Part shown: piece after piece, positions 1 to 11,490 of the stretch
Numbering within the stretch: position 1 is the stretch's first letter
How the letters are laid out: the number at the start of each line of letters is the position of its first letter
Source: Lingula anatina
Lineage: Eukaryota; Brachiopoda; Lingulata; Lingulida; Lingulidae
NCBI RefSeq assembly: GCF_001039355.2
Contig: NW_019775745.1
Location: 1 to 64,000 of the forward strand
Reading direction: 5' to 3'
Length of the DNA stretch: 64,000 nt
Position numbers and translations under genes: made by a program
Notes under the pieces: model-generated
The model's database searches: none
What the model was told of the DNA's origin: nothing
Seen by the model: the letters and a program-made list of their open reading frames with translations, nothing else

Positions 1-820
1 CAACAAGTCATTAATACTCAAAGATTGTTGATGTTGATTGTTGATGTGAGTGGACGGGGACAAAATATGAACACTTTAAATGCTCCCCTTGTATGATTAT
101 TTTGTCTGATGTCTGGGATGACATTCAGTTTAGAGGTTATAACTCACTGAGCAACAGACTTGTAATGTTGTGAGGCAATGAAACTGATTGACTGAGAAAG
201 AGAAGACGTGAGAATTGGTCAGCTCAAAGACATTACTTTATCAAAGCATGGCGTTGACTGGTAGATTCGAACACCGCAATAACATGAAGCAATTTCGCCA
301 AGATCTTACTATTCTGCTCCACACTGGGGCCACAGTTTACAAAATTGCTCTTATGTTCGGAAGTTTCTTTAATGTCTAGAATAGTATTGTAGTAAATTAG
401 CAATTTACGGCTAAAATGTATTGAAATGAAATATTTGAACTACATTCAGGCCCGTAGCAAGCAATTTCAAAAGGGAGGGCACTTTTTTTCTGAAAAAAAG
501 CGGAACTTTTACCATGAAAGCTTCATGAAAATATCCAGAACGGATCTTTTCCTGGCAAAAAGGGCGATTTTTCCGTTTCCCCTAACCCGCCAAGGCTATG
601 GGCCTAAGATTATTTAACTGGCATGGCAGAAGATCTCACCTGAAACGAAATGACTAAGATCACCGTAGCATGCCTTGAAATTTACAGTAAAAACACAGTA
701 AGAGAGATGTTAAATAGATCTTGAAATTCTTCACTCTCTCTCTCTCTCTCTTAGTTTCTTTATTCTGTATTTTTATTTGTAAAACCCACAACACATCTGC
801 ATCAACCTACGCACATTAAT
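1..820. repeat. 5' flanking block of tandem unit A
   Basis: This non-coding sequence matches by eye the stretches upstream of the other three genes (about 22165-23000, 44212-45020 and 60076-60840), beginning with a GTTGATGTTGATTGTTGATG tract and ending in a short TC run near 740. It is part of the duplicated unit and not a separate gene. The small open frames in it are not shared between copies. The window starts inside the unit; in the other copies it extends further left, to a CTTAAGACGGCTGAAACCCG motif. Confidence 0.8.
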
Positions 821-827
821 AGAACGA

Positions 828-893
828 GCATGCGCAGTTTCAGTTTGCCAACGTGGAGAATTGCTGCGTGTCCAACTTTAAAACTTGTATAAA
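828..893 (+). promoter_or_regulatory. Core promoter of VWD-A
   Basis: TATAAA lies at 888-893, about 90 bases before the ATG, in a context conserved in all four genes. About 55 bases further upstream is a GCATGCGCA palindrome (828-836) resembling an NRF1 site. The start of transcription would fall near 918. Conservation across four paralogues supports function, but recent duplication alone would also preserve it. Confidence 0.7.
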
Positions 894-982
894 TAAGAAG
901 AACGTGGCAAAAAAAGCGTCGCAGTTGCCGTTTCTCCTTCCAGTCTGCAACACATTCGACAAGAAGAGAGATTCTCTTGAAG

Positions 983-1169
983 ATGACAGGACAGGAAGGC
1001 ATGACCGTGCTTCTGATCATCGCTTTGACAACGGTGACACCCGTTACTGGCGCTGGTCCCATCCCTCTTACTCAGGAGGAAGAGGCGCAAAGAGACAATG
1101 CTACAGCTGACATGGCTAACCTTCCACCCGCGCATCAAATGGTACCTGAACTGCCCCCCGGTCCAATAC
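983..1169 (+). CDS. VWD-A exon 1 (signal peptide and linker)
   Basis: The start is the ATG at 983; an in-frame TTG two codons earlier is not needed. The exon ends ATA C before GTAAGT (1170-1175), a strong donor, leaving one base of the junction codon (phase 1). It encodes 62 residues without cysteine, ending LPPGPI. Confidence 0.85.
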
Positions 1170-4100
1170 GTAAGTTACATTTTTCACTAAAATTGCAAAC
1201 GTTACCGAGTATGAAGACGAAGATTTATCGTGTTGAGCTTAAAAGTTCTCAAAAGTGTGTTTTACGTACAATTTACACCACCATTAGCACTTTACGGTTA
1301 AGTCGGTTGGATACGACTAGCTTACACTCAATGGATGTTCATAATTAAATACTGGAATATATCAATAACCATGGATAACAATAGACTTACCAAGAGACTG
1401 TTTGAGTACTTAGAGCTGACGCATGGGGAAATGATCCAATTATACAAGGTGTTATGGCCAAAAAAAACAATATTCTGAAAAAGCCAATTAGCACTAAGAA
1501 TAAATGTGCTTTTCGAAAAGTACCTTCAGTTGTGAGTGACATGTTAGGCTGTCTATGGGTAAGACATGAAGAACAGTACTATGCCAATTTAGAAGCGGGA
1601 TACTGCCGCCGAGGCTTCGTACCGCCTTTGCACATTGTGTGATAAGAATATGGTTGAATATGACATTCATTTTGCTTTGAACATACGATGTACGATGTAC
1701 GTTTCTGGGAGACTCGGAATGTAATCATGATGACAGGGAAGATTTATCTAAAATATAATATGCTTAATTGCAAATAAACCTAAAATCATGGCAATTTATT
1801 CAAAGAACAGATTGAGATTAAGGTAGTCAGCTCAAGAGTTGAGTGTACCATAATTTATAGTGTTTACTTAGTTATAAATTTCAACCTTAATTATATTTTT
1901 TGTTTTGTTTCTGATATATGTACAAAGTTCGGTGACTTGCTGGCTTTTGAAGCTGGGTGATTTGTGTATCTCTACTGTATCACATGTGACGTTAATTGAT
2001 AAATACTGTTACTATTCCAAGCAGCACATTGGGGTTGGAAATTTTTTTAAAAGTGAGATGCAGGGTAGTTGGCCCAGATTTATTTTGAGACTTTGTAAGA
2101 TTAAATAACACGAAAACTAAGTGAACTTCTGGGTAGGTGTAATATTCCTCTTTTTAATCCTCTTAAATCTGTTAAATGCTAGCAAAGGTGGATCCGTGCA
2201 GATGTTCTGTCAATGAATGCTTTTGGATATCTCTTTATTTGTGATATCCTTTTCAATACTGTTGTTAGTGAACGTAAATACGAAAGGCATTATTAGCTTT
2301 TTTAGATTCTTTTTTTCCTTTTTATCAAATTCCTCTTTTGATGTATTATTTCTTGAGTATCGGATGCACTCACTTTTAATGATATAGATCATTTCATGCT
2401 GACCGTGGACCTATTATGGAGGTACTGGAACATATCCAAATTAGCGTTCCTTTATCATTCAAGTTGCCCCTGTCCATTTCAGCGCCAATCCCGGCTTGTG
2501 AATGCCATGCGCATGGTGATGTCCGCTATGTTACGTGTGATGGGAGAGCCTTCCAATTTAACACCCTGCCCTCAGTCGTAGGTATAATGGCAAAGCCTAT
2601 AGGTGGCTGGCTATGGTTTATAGCAACGTTACAAGAATTCTTTGATGGCGGTCCGAAGACTCGTCTGTCAGCAGTGAAATTCAAGATCTTTTTTCACTAC
2701 GTGATCATTGAGTACAAAGACAATCCAGATCCAGATGGACTGTACAAAATAACGGTTAGTTTTCTCCTCCACTTCTCTCTCCTCCTTTGGCCTCTCTCTC
2801 TCTCTCTCTCTGTCAGGCCGCTTAGTGTACTGCTTCCTATATGTAAGAATTTTGCCTGCATCCAGTGAGCAATTTAGCTACACAGAATTTGTACACGTGC
2901 TCAATGTGCAGTTTTTATATATGGTTGACAAAAGACGATTTCCAGTGTATTCTTATTACCTCCTACAACAGAGAAGGTAATTTTTTATGTTTGTTGCTTC
3001 GAAATCTTCGACCCAGTTATTTGTCTTGGAAGAGGCCACACTCTTCGATCCTTTACCTCCGACGAGAAGGTTATTTTTTGTTACCACAGTTACTTCAGAA
3101 TGCACCTCATAAGGGATTCTCGACGTATGTTGATCAGTTTTCATGTTTTTGTGTGTGTTGGTTTTCAAGTTTTGAATGTTTGTGTGCACTTTCTTGTTCA
3201 CAGAACTGTATGTATGGTTCGGAGCGTTTTGTGAAAGACTGGTGAATGAACGTGACCACAAATTCTGGTGATGATACGTATAACCCAAAGGCCCACTTAT
3301 ACCAGAAAACGTGGCATAAAATGCAGCGAAATTCCAAGTCCCATTACTATCCTGGCACGCACGTGTCTGGGGCACGTGGATGTATAAGGTTCGACTCCCG
3401 GAATGATAACAAATTTGTCTTTTTTACCTTTCTTTTTTTTTCAATTATTAAGAGCAAAATATAATCTTTACTCTTTTTCTGTAAATTCATTTATAATTGA
3501 TCAAGTGTAATGATGACCATAACATTGTCTTCAAATAAGTAAATGTAGAGAGAAACGACATTGCTGCATGCTTTAAATGTTCTTGTATGGGGGAGGAGGC
3601 AATAGTGGCAGTTCACCACTCAAATGCATACATTTCTTTTGAATTATGCTACTGGTGTGTAGGGATTCCGAACTCCGCACTCAGTTCAGCTGACCGCTCT
3701 TGTTTGTTCGATTGACTGTGAAGCGCATAAAAAGTAATAAACGAATTTTGATGAAATTTTCGGGACAGATCACAAATGACACGGAGAAGAAATGGTTAGA
3801 ATTTTGCGATGATCCATCGATGAATAATAATTAATGAATCAATTAATTATGTACATATTTTAATGAAATGTACAGGATTGGTAAGAAATTGGCCAATTGC
3901 ATAATTTTTTTTTTATGAGAGGTCAGAAAATGGATGCAGAAAGAAACGAGAAGACTTGTTGATGATCCATTTAATTTTAATTAAATTAAAATGTTGTAAC
4001 TTATGCATATTTCAGAACCCAACTAGATAAGATATCCTTGTTCCTACTTGTTTTTGAAATAGTGGATTTCTTAATAAAAAAATGTGTGAATTTCCTCCAT

Positions 4101-4231
4101 ATCTGTTCTGGTGCCTACCGCTCTCTCCTGATGGCCTATTGCCCCCTCCCCCCCTAAAAATATCTTTCCCCATGCCCTGTCCCTCACTCCCCTCTAATGC
4201 CATTCATGTCCTCGTCAATGTCTTTCCCTTG

Positions 4232-4267
<36 letters not shown>

Positions 4268-4854
4268 TTATTTTTTTTAATTTAAAAGGTAAGCATGTAA
4301 TGAATAGGCGAATTGCCACCTTCAATTATACTGCAACAATATTTAACCTTCTTAAGAATAAAGATGTTTAAAAAAAAAGATTGATGAATTAATTGGTCAT
4401 TACTTTTTTGTTTGACTTGGCAGAGGTTTGCAGAGGTCCTTTTCTGTTTATACATTTATAAATGTTTATTATCATGATAAGATATCAATGTCGGGATTTT
4501 ATCTCATTGCAGGTGGGGGCTGATTTTGTACCTGGTCCGCCGCTGTGGGTTGGTTCTGTCAGTCTTGGTCCTGCTGGGGGGCCGCCTGGTGTTTTGTTCG
4601 TGGGGAGCGGTTTTCAAATCTCGATTATTCTGGTAGATGGCGATTTGTACATTGAGGTTGGTTCCACGCTCCTACCACCCGTCCTGTTCGACATTAGGAT
4701 ACGTGTGGCCCGACATTGTCTCCAGATTCACATTCCTCCGATCTGGTCTGGTTTCATGGAAGGGATATGCGGAGATTGGAACGGAAATCCAGCTAACGAT
4801 GTTGTCGATTTTGTCGGCCTTCCACAGGTGACACCTGCACCGTTACAAGTTTAA
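983..4854 (+). CDS. VWD-A: secreted single-VWD-domain protein (3 exons)
   Basis: Predicted exons are 983-1169, 2483-2754 and 4513-4854, giving 266 residues. Residues 1-23 form a signal peptide with hydrophobic core VLLIIALTTV and likely cleavage near VTG/AG. An acidic, proline-rich linker (about 24-66) follows, then one VWD domain (about 68-255). The domain opens with CECHAHGDVRYVTCDG (Cys68, Cys70, Cys81), the family's GDPHYxTFDG signature with H to R and F to C changes, and closes with GICGDWNG (237-244), matching GLCGNFNG. Cys222 gives five cysteines, an odd number. An NAT glycosylation sequon at 39-41 is absent from the paralogues. No C8, TIL or mucin region follows. VWD domains usually build extracellular multimers, mucus or yolk and adhesive proteins; the role here is unknown. 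The stop lies upstream of a conserved AATAAA. Confidence 0.85.
1170..2482 (+). other. VWD-A intron 1 with LINE fragment
   Basis: Phase-1 intron. From about 1262 to 1790 it holds an eroded 3' piece of a LINE ORF2 that is also in intron 1 of the other genes; recognisable pieces correspond to the AMDNNRLAKRLFEYLELTHG and VEDEIHFVLVCP peptides of copy C. Compared with B, several hundred bases between exon 1 and the LINE piece are missing. The rest is AT-rich with no gene seen. The acceptor is a pyrimidine tract ending TTTCAG at 2482. Confidence 0.65.
2483..2754 (+). CDS. VWD-A exon 2 (VWD N-terminal half)
   Basis: The exon follows TTTCAG, its first two bases completing a proline codon, and runs 90 codons to AACG before GTTAGT (phase 0). 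It holds GDVRYVTCDG, then GIMAKPIGGWLW, FFDGGPKTRL and HYVIIEYKD, the alternating strand pattern expected of VWD. The open frame continues past both splice sites, but the paralogues diverge there. Confidence 0.85.
2755..4512 (+). other. VWD-A intron 2
   Basis: Phase-0 intron with a TC-rich tract about 35 bases after the donor, as in all four genes. About 3980-4385 is a retroposed insertion (listed separately) absent from the same intron of gene C. No exon-like conserved frame was seen elsewhere. A tRNA B-box-like GGTTCGACTCC near 3387 has no convincing A box. Confidence 0.6.
3980..4385 (+). mobile_element. Retroposed element with internal (TTA)n and A-tail
   Basis: The insertion ends with AATAAAGATGTTTAAAAAAA (4358-4377) and holds a TTA run at 4231-4264. 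The same sequence, 5'-truncated and inverted, is at 57800-58012 with a clear target duplication. The left end here is uncertain. No protein was recognised; it could be a SINE or the 3' end of a LINE. Confidence 0.5.
4513..4854 (+). CDS. VWD-A exon 3 (VWD C-terminal half)
   Basis: The exon follows TTGCAG (4507-4512) in phase 0 and encodes 113 residues from VGADFVPGPP to LPQVTPAPLQV. It carries DGDLYIEV, ARHCLQIHIPPIW and GICGDWNG. The tail after LPQV differs completely between A, B and C. A donor-like GACGTAAGTA lies about 20 bases past the stop (near 4870), as in B. Confidence 0.85.
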   Translation: MGADFVPGPPLWVGSVSLGPAGGPPGVLFVGSGFQISIILVDGDLYIEVGSTLLPPVLFDIRIRVARHCLQIHIPPIWSGFMEGICGDWNGNPANDVVDFVGLPQVTPAPLQV

Positions 4855-4906
4855 TAGCAAACGGTTGATGACGTAAGTAGATTGTATTTTATCTGGAATA
4901 CGTGCA

Positions 4907-4912
4907 AATAAA
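4907..4912 (+). terminator. VWD-A poly(A) signal
   Basis: AATAAA sits 53 bases after the stop in TGCAAATAAAACACACAAGA, conserved in B and C. A CA/CG microsatellite follows at about 4959-4982. Confidence 0.75.
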
Positions 4913-4959
4913 ACACACAAGATTGCTGAAGTTAATATCTCTCTATCCCTACCACACAC

Positions 4960-6490
4960 ACACACACGCGCGCGCGCGCGCGCTGCATCCCCCAGGTAAC
5001 GTTTTTACTAAAAACCTATTTCCCACCCAACTCATCAGATTAAAAAAATATATTAACTTTTTATCCTGATTTTTCAGCCTTTTTATTCTAACTTACATAA
5101 ATAATTTCTCTACCAAAATTATGACAGAGGTCTACAAATATATATTCTTTGTCTCATTTTTCTTAAAACCAGGATGTTATTCGATGACCCATGGCGTGAT
5201 GACCAACCAAGCAACCAACTCTCTACAAACTGCGTTTTCTTTTTCCAATCATTGATGTTGATGTGGACCACGGGAAGCACTGGACGCCATTTTATGTTTC
5301 ACAGCTTTTGACTTGGGTTACCAAGGATCATGTCAACTAGACTTTTCAAACACTATTCCCAGGGGAAAATTCGCATTTTGACTTATAGGATTACGAAAAA
5401 GTGATTATTTGACTTCCTCACTTCTTGTTCTTTGGTGAACGTCCATTGGAGAATCGAAAAAACACAAAGGAACAGAAATCATGGACAACAAAACTGAAAT
5501 TTGTGGGGGTGCATGCGACTCTTTCGGTTCTACGAGTACTATTCTATTTTTTGTTTTTTGTTTTTAATTTTAACATTGATGGAGGTTTTTAATGTCTTGA
5601 AATGCAAATTCTTGCATGTGGACTTTTGTAAACAGGTTGAAGTAATCAGTTTGCCTTAACAGGTACATTATTTCGAGTATGTAAACAAATTCTGGGAAAT
5701 CTCCGAACACAAGACTGACCATGACTGAGAAAAACACATTTGGCACTTAAAACAAAGGCAATATGTCGCAAGAGAAAATAATACTTTTACTACTTTTTAT
5801 AATTTTCACAAGTTCTGTTCGATGGTTTTCATCTGGTGAAGTACAGTGGAAACGTGATTTAAATTGTGTACGATGTAGTGACAATAGCTTCAAAATGACT
5901 GAATGTTTTAAATATTTTATTTATATTTCTCTTCAGTTCTTTTCGCCGTGCTTGTGGCTTAAAATCGTTATTAAATGGTATAAATGATATCAAATATCTG
6001 AAGTTTGTTTTAATTATGTTAAAAGGGGAAAATTAAGAAAATCCGTAGATATTTTTTTATAATTAGTCTAATCTCTTTATATTATAAAAACAGACCCAAA
6101 GCATCATGTACAATGTAAGTCCTTTCGATACAATGCCTGTCACTGGTTCTGTGACGGATTCGTTTTTTTTTTTTTTTGTTTTTTTTTTAGGGAGGATCCA
6201 ACATAATGTTGGATATTTGGGGAGGGGAGGGTTACAAGCAGCCAGTTAAAGGATAATAGCAAAATCAGCTGAAAAAAGTGAAAAAAGTGAAACTTTTAAG
6301 CATCACTTTGAAAAAAAAGTGCAAAAAGTTAAAATTTTAAGCATCACTTTGATGAAATCACTATAAAGGGAAAAAAAACAGTAAAAACTGAAGAAAGAAA
6401 CGTTAATAATAAACCAAATACACCCTCATCCATTTTCCAAATAAACCATGATCCAAGCAGCTGAGGTTTGAAAAACTACTTCACGCGAAT
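4960..6490. repeat. 3' flanking block of unit A
   Basis: The sequence matches the 3' flanks of B (27860-29470) and C (54950-56330). It includes a region around 5178-5335 that aligns with a short open frame beside gene C but is frame-broken here, and a GCATCACTTTGA repeat near 6300-6350 recurring at about 29306 and 35440. No gene was identified. Confidence 0.7.
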
Positions 6491-6499
6491 ACAACAATG

Positions 6500-6690
6500 C
6501 AGTGGCGGATTTAGGGGGGTGTAAGGGGGGACCTGACCTCTCATCGATTTCTGGTCCCCTCTTGAAATTAGACCTTTGACTAGCTGAATCATAATTCCAA
6601 GCCATACTAATGACAACGTTATGACAGCCCTTTCAGCGGGCCCCGAACCCCACGCCAAGTAAGGGAGGGAGGGTCGGCTGCGCATCCGCG
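6500..6690 (+). mobile_element. CAGTGGCGGAT-family DNA element copy
   Basis: It starts CAGTGGCGGATTTAGGGGGG and contains GGTCCCCTCTTGAAATTA, shared with copies near 14230, 29477, 35604 and, inverted, 43421-43561. The left end resembles that of two copies with visible 5-base target duplications. The right end is degraded. Confidence 0.55.
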
Positions 6691-6934
6691 AATGCGCTTC
6701 ATTTATTCAAGTTGATTTTTTTTCAATATATAGATATATCAAATAAGGGAAAGATGTACCGTATACATAACTTTAAAAAGAGGGAAAGATAGATACATTG
6801 AGTTTTTTTAATAATATAATCTTAACTGTCATAATCTTAACTGTTGTCGTAGCCAAAGAGTCTGGGAGAAAACATTCTCGAAAAAAAAGGGTGGGTGGTA
6901 CGTGATAGCTATAGTAATGCCTGAATCCAGCCTT

Positions 6935-7613
6935 ACCAAAAGGCCGTAGGAACCACTGGTATATGGCAACTGAAGCTGGCAATATCGTTAGTGTTCTGTT
7001 AATTGTTAATTCCAAAGCTTTCGATCACGTTGATCATTCCCTGTTCATTTTAATTAAAATTAACTAAAAACCATGGGCTTACATAATGTAATTGTTCGCT
7101 GGATTGCCACATTCCTTAATAAAATACGACAGCGAGTCAAACTTGGTCAAATCAGATCGGAGTGGCAGTACTTAAATGGTTCGGTACCTCAAGGATCATG
7201 ACTGGGTCCATTGCTCTTTGTCCTAATGATAAGCGATGTACATCTACCTCCTGGCGAATCTCTGTGCCATAAGTATATGGGTGACACAACAGTTTCTAAA
7301 ATCCGTAGACAATTTGATGAAAGCAAATTACAGGAAATTACTGACACAACATTAGACTGATCTAGGACAAACAATATGCGATTAAGCAGGAAAAAACATG
7401 CTCATACCATTTGAACGCAAGAATGCAGATATCCCTAAGATCGTGATTGAAAAACAGATATTGAATTTCTAGAATCATTTAAATTACTTGGAGCATCTAA
7501 AGACTTCACAAGGAAGGTACATGTAGAGAAAATTATCAAAAAAGCAAGCAAAAGGATTTTTCTACAGCACCTGAAGTGTGCAGGACTTACAATTGATAAC
7601 CGGGTAACTTATT
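6935..7613 (+). pseudogene. Reverse transcriptase fragment of a non-LTR retrotransposon
   Basis: Translating + frames gives a broken reverse transcriptase: IVNSKAFDHVDHSLFI (motif A, near 7005-7050), GLHNVIVRWIATFLNKIRQR, then NGSVPQGS-stop-LGPLLF (motif B), KYMGDTT where active enzymes have Y-x-D-D, SRTNNMRLS, and finally FKLLGASKDFTRKVHVEKII and KKASKRIFLQHLKCAG. Stops at about 7198 and 7359 and frame changes kill it, and the second catalytic aspartate is lost. The style resembles CR1/Jockey-group elements. It is unrelated in sequence to the LINE at 46.6-52 kb. No matching insertion was noticed in the other units, so it probably arrived after duplication. Confidence 0.75.
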
Positions 7614-7909
7614 AGCAGGGCCATAAGGTCAGTTTAAGATCTCCAAGGGGTTATCACTTAATTGCAATTAAGTTAAGTGGCTTAGTCGTCTGTCACGCCT
7701 ACTGAAGCTGATAGGGGTAATTAACTGTCGTTTGAGAGCTTTAGTAGACGTCCCAGACATCTAAGTCACTTAAGCTGAAAGCGATTTAGCGAGAAACCCA
7801 GTTGAGATGGACAGATAGATCTAGGGATGGGAACCCAGTGCCAGAATATTCTGTCTAGGACTTTGAGTTTACAAATGAATCCTAGTAGAACAGTCTCAAG
7901 AAAGAGCTC

Positions 7910-10323
7910 TTAACGGCCATTCCACGAAAAGGGGTACAATTTCAAAACAAGAAATGCAGTGATATGAACTTTGCAAAACTGGAAAACTTTTTTATATTAT
8001 TTTGATGAAGAGGTATTCAGAGAGTAGTAGAAGAATTTTAACCCACACCATTACTGTATTTAAAGAAATATGCACGTGTAAACATGGTACAGTATTTTTT
8101 TCGTTACGGAGGTTAGGTAACATCTACTGTAAATTAGGTTATATTTCAATCATGCCAAAGGTCAAAGGCTCCATAATTTGATTCAATTATTAAGATTTTG
8201 TATGTATTCAAAATTTTATTGCCCATTTAAGATTTCTCTTCAATTATAGAATATGCGGAGCAAACACATTGGTAATAAGTGGCTCTTTTTCTATAAATAC
8301 AAAGCCTGATATATTCCAATTTAAATATTTTATTAATCATTGGGGACAGATTTGCTTTTTTGTCATACTATTTGTTTATGAACAAAGTGCTATCAATCTA
8401 TTATGATATGAGCATTGATCAATGAGCACACACATATCCAATGTTCAAATGAAAAATGAGTAATTTCGTTACGGAGGTTAGGGCATTAATAGCAATCATA
8501 TTTGTTTTGATATTTCTTAGCTTAAAGTAGACTTTAGAGGCTGAATTCGGAATTTGTAGTATTACAGATACGACAAACGTTACATAATAACATAGAAAAA
8601 TTGATAAAACATGTTTAATCAAACCAATAAATGGCAAATTGTTACAACGGGTTGTTGTGCTTTCTTTCAAGGACTACATAAATACATTTACCGCTACTGG
8701 ATACATTTCACCGCTAATATGTTGATCGATGTATCTGTAGAATTCACATTCCATATTTTACCAGATTAAGAGTTTAATTTATAATCTTAGTAACAGAGGT
8801 TAGGTAAAACTCTATAGTCTATATCATGCATTTAAACCGTTCAAAATCTTTCACAAGAAACGCTTCGCGGTCATTAGATTTTTTTTCTCTGTAGTGTTTT
8901 TGTAGCTCTGTATTTGTAAGTGGCATATTGGTGTCTGTATAACAAAGCATTAAACCTACATGTACATGATCGCAGCTATTGGCAATAAAAAACAACACAA
9001 TACCCGAGAAAGTTAATGTATACAATCAAGTAGGCCGACAATAGACACGTGTTTGCGGATAATTGTCCATTTAAAGTTACTGGAAGCATCTAGAAGATGT
9101 TAAAAACTATTATGTGCTACTGAAACAGTAAAATAGGGCCTAATAACCCCGCAGTTCTACCTGATAAATACAAGCGTTGCTTCAATGCTTAATATATTTC
9201 GCCATATGTCTCCCGCGAAAATAATGTCTGCTACATGTACGCTAGTACTGATGTCAGCTAGTACCATTTTTCTTGCCAAGACAGTCCTGAAAACTCCTCA
9301 TTTCGCTTAAAATCTGAATGATAAGTTCAAAAAGGCATTGTCAAGTGACAAATAGAAATCAATTTGAAAAAACAAATCACGATTTACCCTCGATTTTATA
9401 GCAAACTCGAGTAAAAACTTAAATGGTTAGCTTATCTTGATAGAATTATCAGCTATATATGTATATTTTATATCTATATTAATACGGGGTAATGTCTTTA
9501 ACAGCAAGCCGTATGAATGCATACTACATCAGAACATAGAAGTAGAACTACTTTTATAATCACAACTAACTCACAAAACCACAGAAATAACGTTTTAAGG
9601 TATTAACAGTCATTTTTATAACAATCAACTTATTTCGTAACGGAGGTTAGCATAACGGATGTAAGGTGACACGCACTCCTTTTCAGTTTTTATCCTCGGG
9701 ATAACTTTGCATAACTACTGAATGAATTTTACTGAGGTTAGGCTCTTAAATGCGACACCCCGACTTTTGTGAGTTAACATTCTCTATGATGGAACGCATC
9801 ATTCAAAATTAACAAATAGCACTGTTTTAAAAAACTTCATGTATTAATAGTTTGAAAAATGCACAGGAAGGCCATTTAAGAGCATTTCCTTTTATTCTTA
9901 CACTGACTTAAAAAAGCGTTACGGAGGTTAGGGGTTACTGAGCGACATTGATTAAACTATGACAGTGACGTAACTAACCGACAAATTCGACAGAGAACAC
10001 CATGTATGATAAAAGAAACATGAATTCAAATTAGTTGAGGACTAAAAACACTAAAATACGAGAAAATATAAAATTTTTCTTGTGGCAAATCAGCTATAAT
10101 ACCGAAGCGACACGTCGAAATCGTGCTTTTTGCGGCATATAGACCCCCGGGGTTCCCGTCAAAGCAAGTGGTACTATATTAATTGTTGTTTTTTAAGTAG
10201 AACACATCGGGTCCTGCTAAAAAAAGGCTAAAAAAAGCTAAATTGCAGATGCTTTTACTACCGAAAATAAGCTGCGACAGGTATTATTCAGAATTGTACC
10301 CTTTTTCGTGGAATGGCTGTTAA
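7910..10323. mobile_element. TTAA-flanked inverted-repeat DNA transposon, non-autonomous
   Basis: The left end reads TTAA then CGGCCATTCCACGAAAAG; the right end, read inward on the other strand, is TTAA then CAGCCATTCCACGAAAAA. The inverted repeats agree over about 28 bases. TTAA duplication is typical of piggyBac and Kolobok elements. Within 2.4 kb there is no transposase-sized frame, only short AT-rich ones. A motif close to GTTACGGAGGTTAG occurs six times, all on the + strand (8102, 8468, 8790, 9637, 9730, 9917). It could instead be two unrelated solo ends, but the matched termini argue for one element. Confidence 0.7.
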
Positions 10324-11350
10324 GATTCTGAGACTTGAATTTTGAACCGTTGAGTGAAGGACGGCTGAGTGCACGCAAAAATTGTTCATAAGGATATCAA
10401 ATGAACCGGATCCTAAATTGCCTTATCTTTTACAACCAAAACAAAATGTCAAACATTAAAGGGATAATAAATCTTCGTATGAGATCTATATTTCACAATA
10501 AAAACATTGTGAATAACTCAAAGAAATATAATATATTCTGTTTTACCACAAAAACAGCAGTTATAGCTATTATTCTGATATCTGAGCTTGTCTTTAGACC
10601 ACGTGACCTCCATTGATGGCTATACTCTGTTAAAATCTCTTAAGAGATTTTAACAAAAAACCAAACTTTGTAGAAAAAAACCAGGGACTAACTTTGTAAT
10701 GTAAAAATGGATTCATTAACCATTGGTAAGTATGGGAAAATTGTTGTTTACTCCAGGAAAATTCATTTTTTGGCCGAAACGAAGAGTTATTATCCCTTTA
10801 AGGGAACAGGAGACATTCAAAATACTTTTTAACCAGTGCCAGATCTATCTTGGCGAGGATGAAATAACATGCATGAACAATCAAAACGTGTACACGGACA
10901 ATCAAAACTTGAAAGTAAATATAGTTCCAGACTTATGTAGGCACTACCCGTAGAAGCAGTGTTAGGTAGACCATCATGTAAATAGGCATTAAATTATCAT
11001 TTATCACTGCAGAAATGAATTTATTTTAACACTGACTGAATATAAAGCACACACCGTGAATAAATAGGCACAGAAACAACGTTGAACCATAACGTTGATA
11101 ATGCGTTGGATAAACATTGGGTTTGAAAGTTGACTCAACGTCAGATAACAGCATTGTATCACCCCAGTTGTTAGAAAATATTCTTGCATGAAAAGACATT
11201 AAAATGACCTGCAATGTTTTTACTTTTGTTGCAAAACACAGGTGCACATTTATAACGCACACTGTAAAAATATCCAAGTGCCTGCTTTGTCTGATTTTTT
11301 CAACGCATTTAGCTCCTATGCATGTTCTGCACCTAAGCATGGTATACCCT
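10324..11350. other. Spacer with palindrome and AACGTTG-rich repeat
   Basis: No gene was recognised. 10628-10655 is a perfect 28-base palindrome centred on CTTAAG. About 11081-11150 contains AACGTTGA, AACGTTGATA, GCGTTGGATA and TCAACGTCAGATAACA, resembling widespread AACGTTGA-type interspersed repeats. Frames on either strand lack recognisable domains. Confidence 0.4.
10628..10655. repeat. Perfect 28-base palindrome
   Basis: The left arm TGTTAAAATCTCTT is followed directly by its exact reverse complement with no spacer. No counterpart was found in the other units. Confidence 0.9.
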
Positions 11351-11351
11351 T

Positions 11352-11490
11352 TAAGGCTGCGTTCACATGAAAAATCTATTTTCTAAAAATCTAAAAATTA
11401 TTTGCGGTATCTTGTGATCACGGCCTGTGCCCTGAATACCCCGCGGCGTAATTACCGGCAGCGCCGAGAATTAATTACAGCTTTGGAAGT
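11352..11490. mobile_element. Half of a foldback MITE
   Basis: Starts TTAAGGCTGCGTTCACATGA and contains GCGGTATCTTGTGATCACGG and TGTGCCCTGAATA. These match the complete element at 11960-12157, the middle part in inverse orientation. The second inverted repeat is missing, so this is a solo or truncated copy. Confidence 0.6.

Noticed and set aside
977-982. Start of exon 1 two codons upstream of the ATG
   Set aside because: This relies on TTG as a start codon; the ATG at 983 is shared by all copies and gives a complete signal peptide.
2755-2868. Read-through of exon 2 past the donor in A, B, C and D
   Set aside because: The extension is translated TC microsatellite and differs between copies; the donor and phase-0 exon 3 give a complete VWD domain.
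3340-3420. tRNA or SINE signal around GGTTCGACTCC
   Set aside because: The B-box-like sequence has no matching A box at the right distance and no cloverleaf; gene C shows a degraded version.
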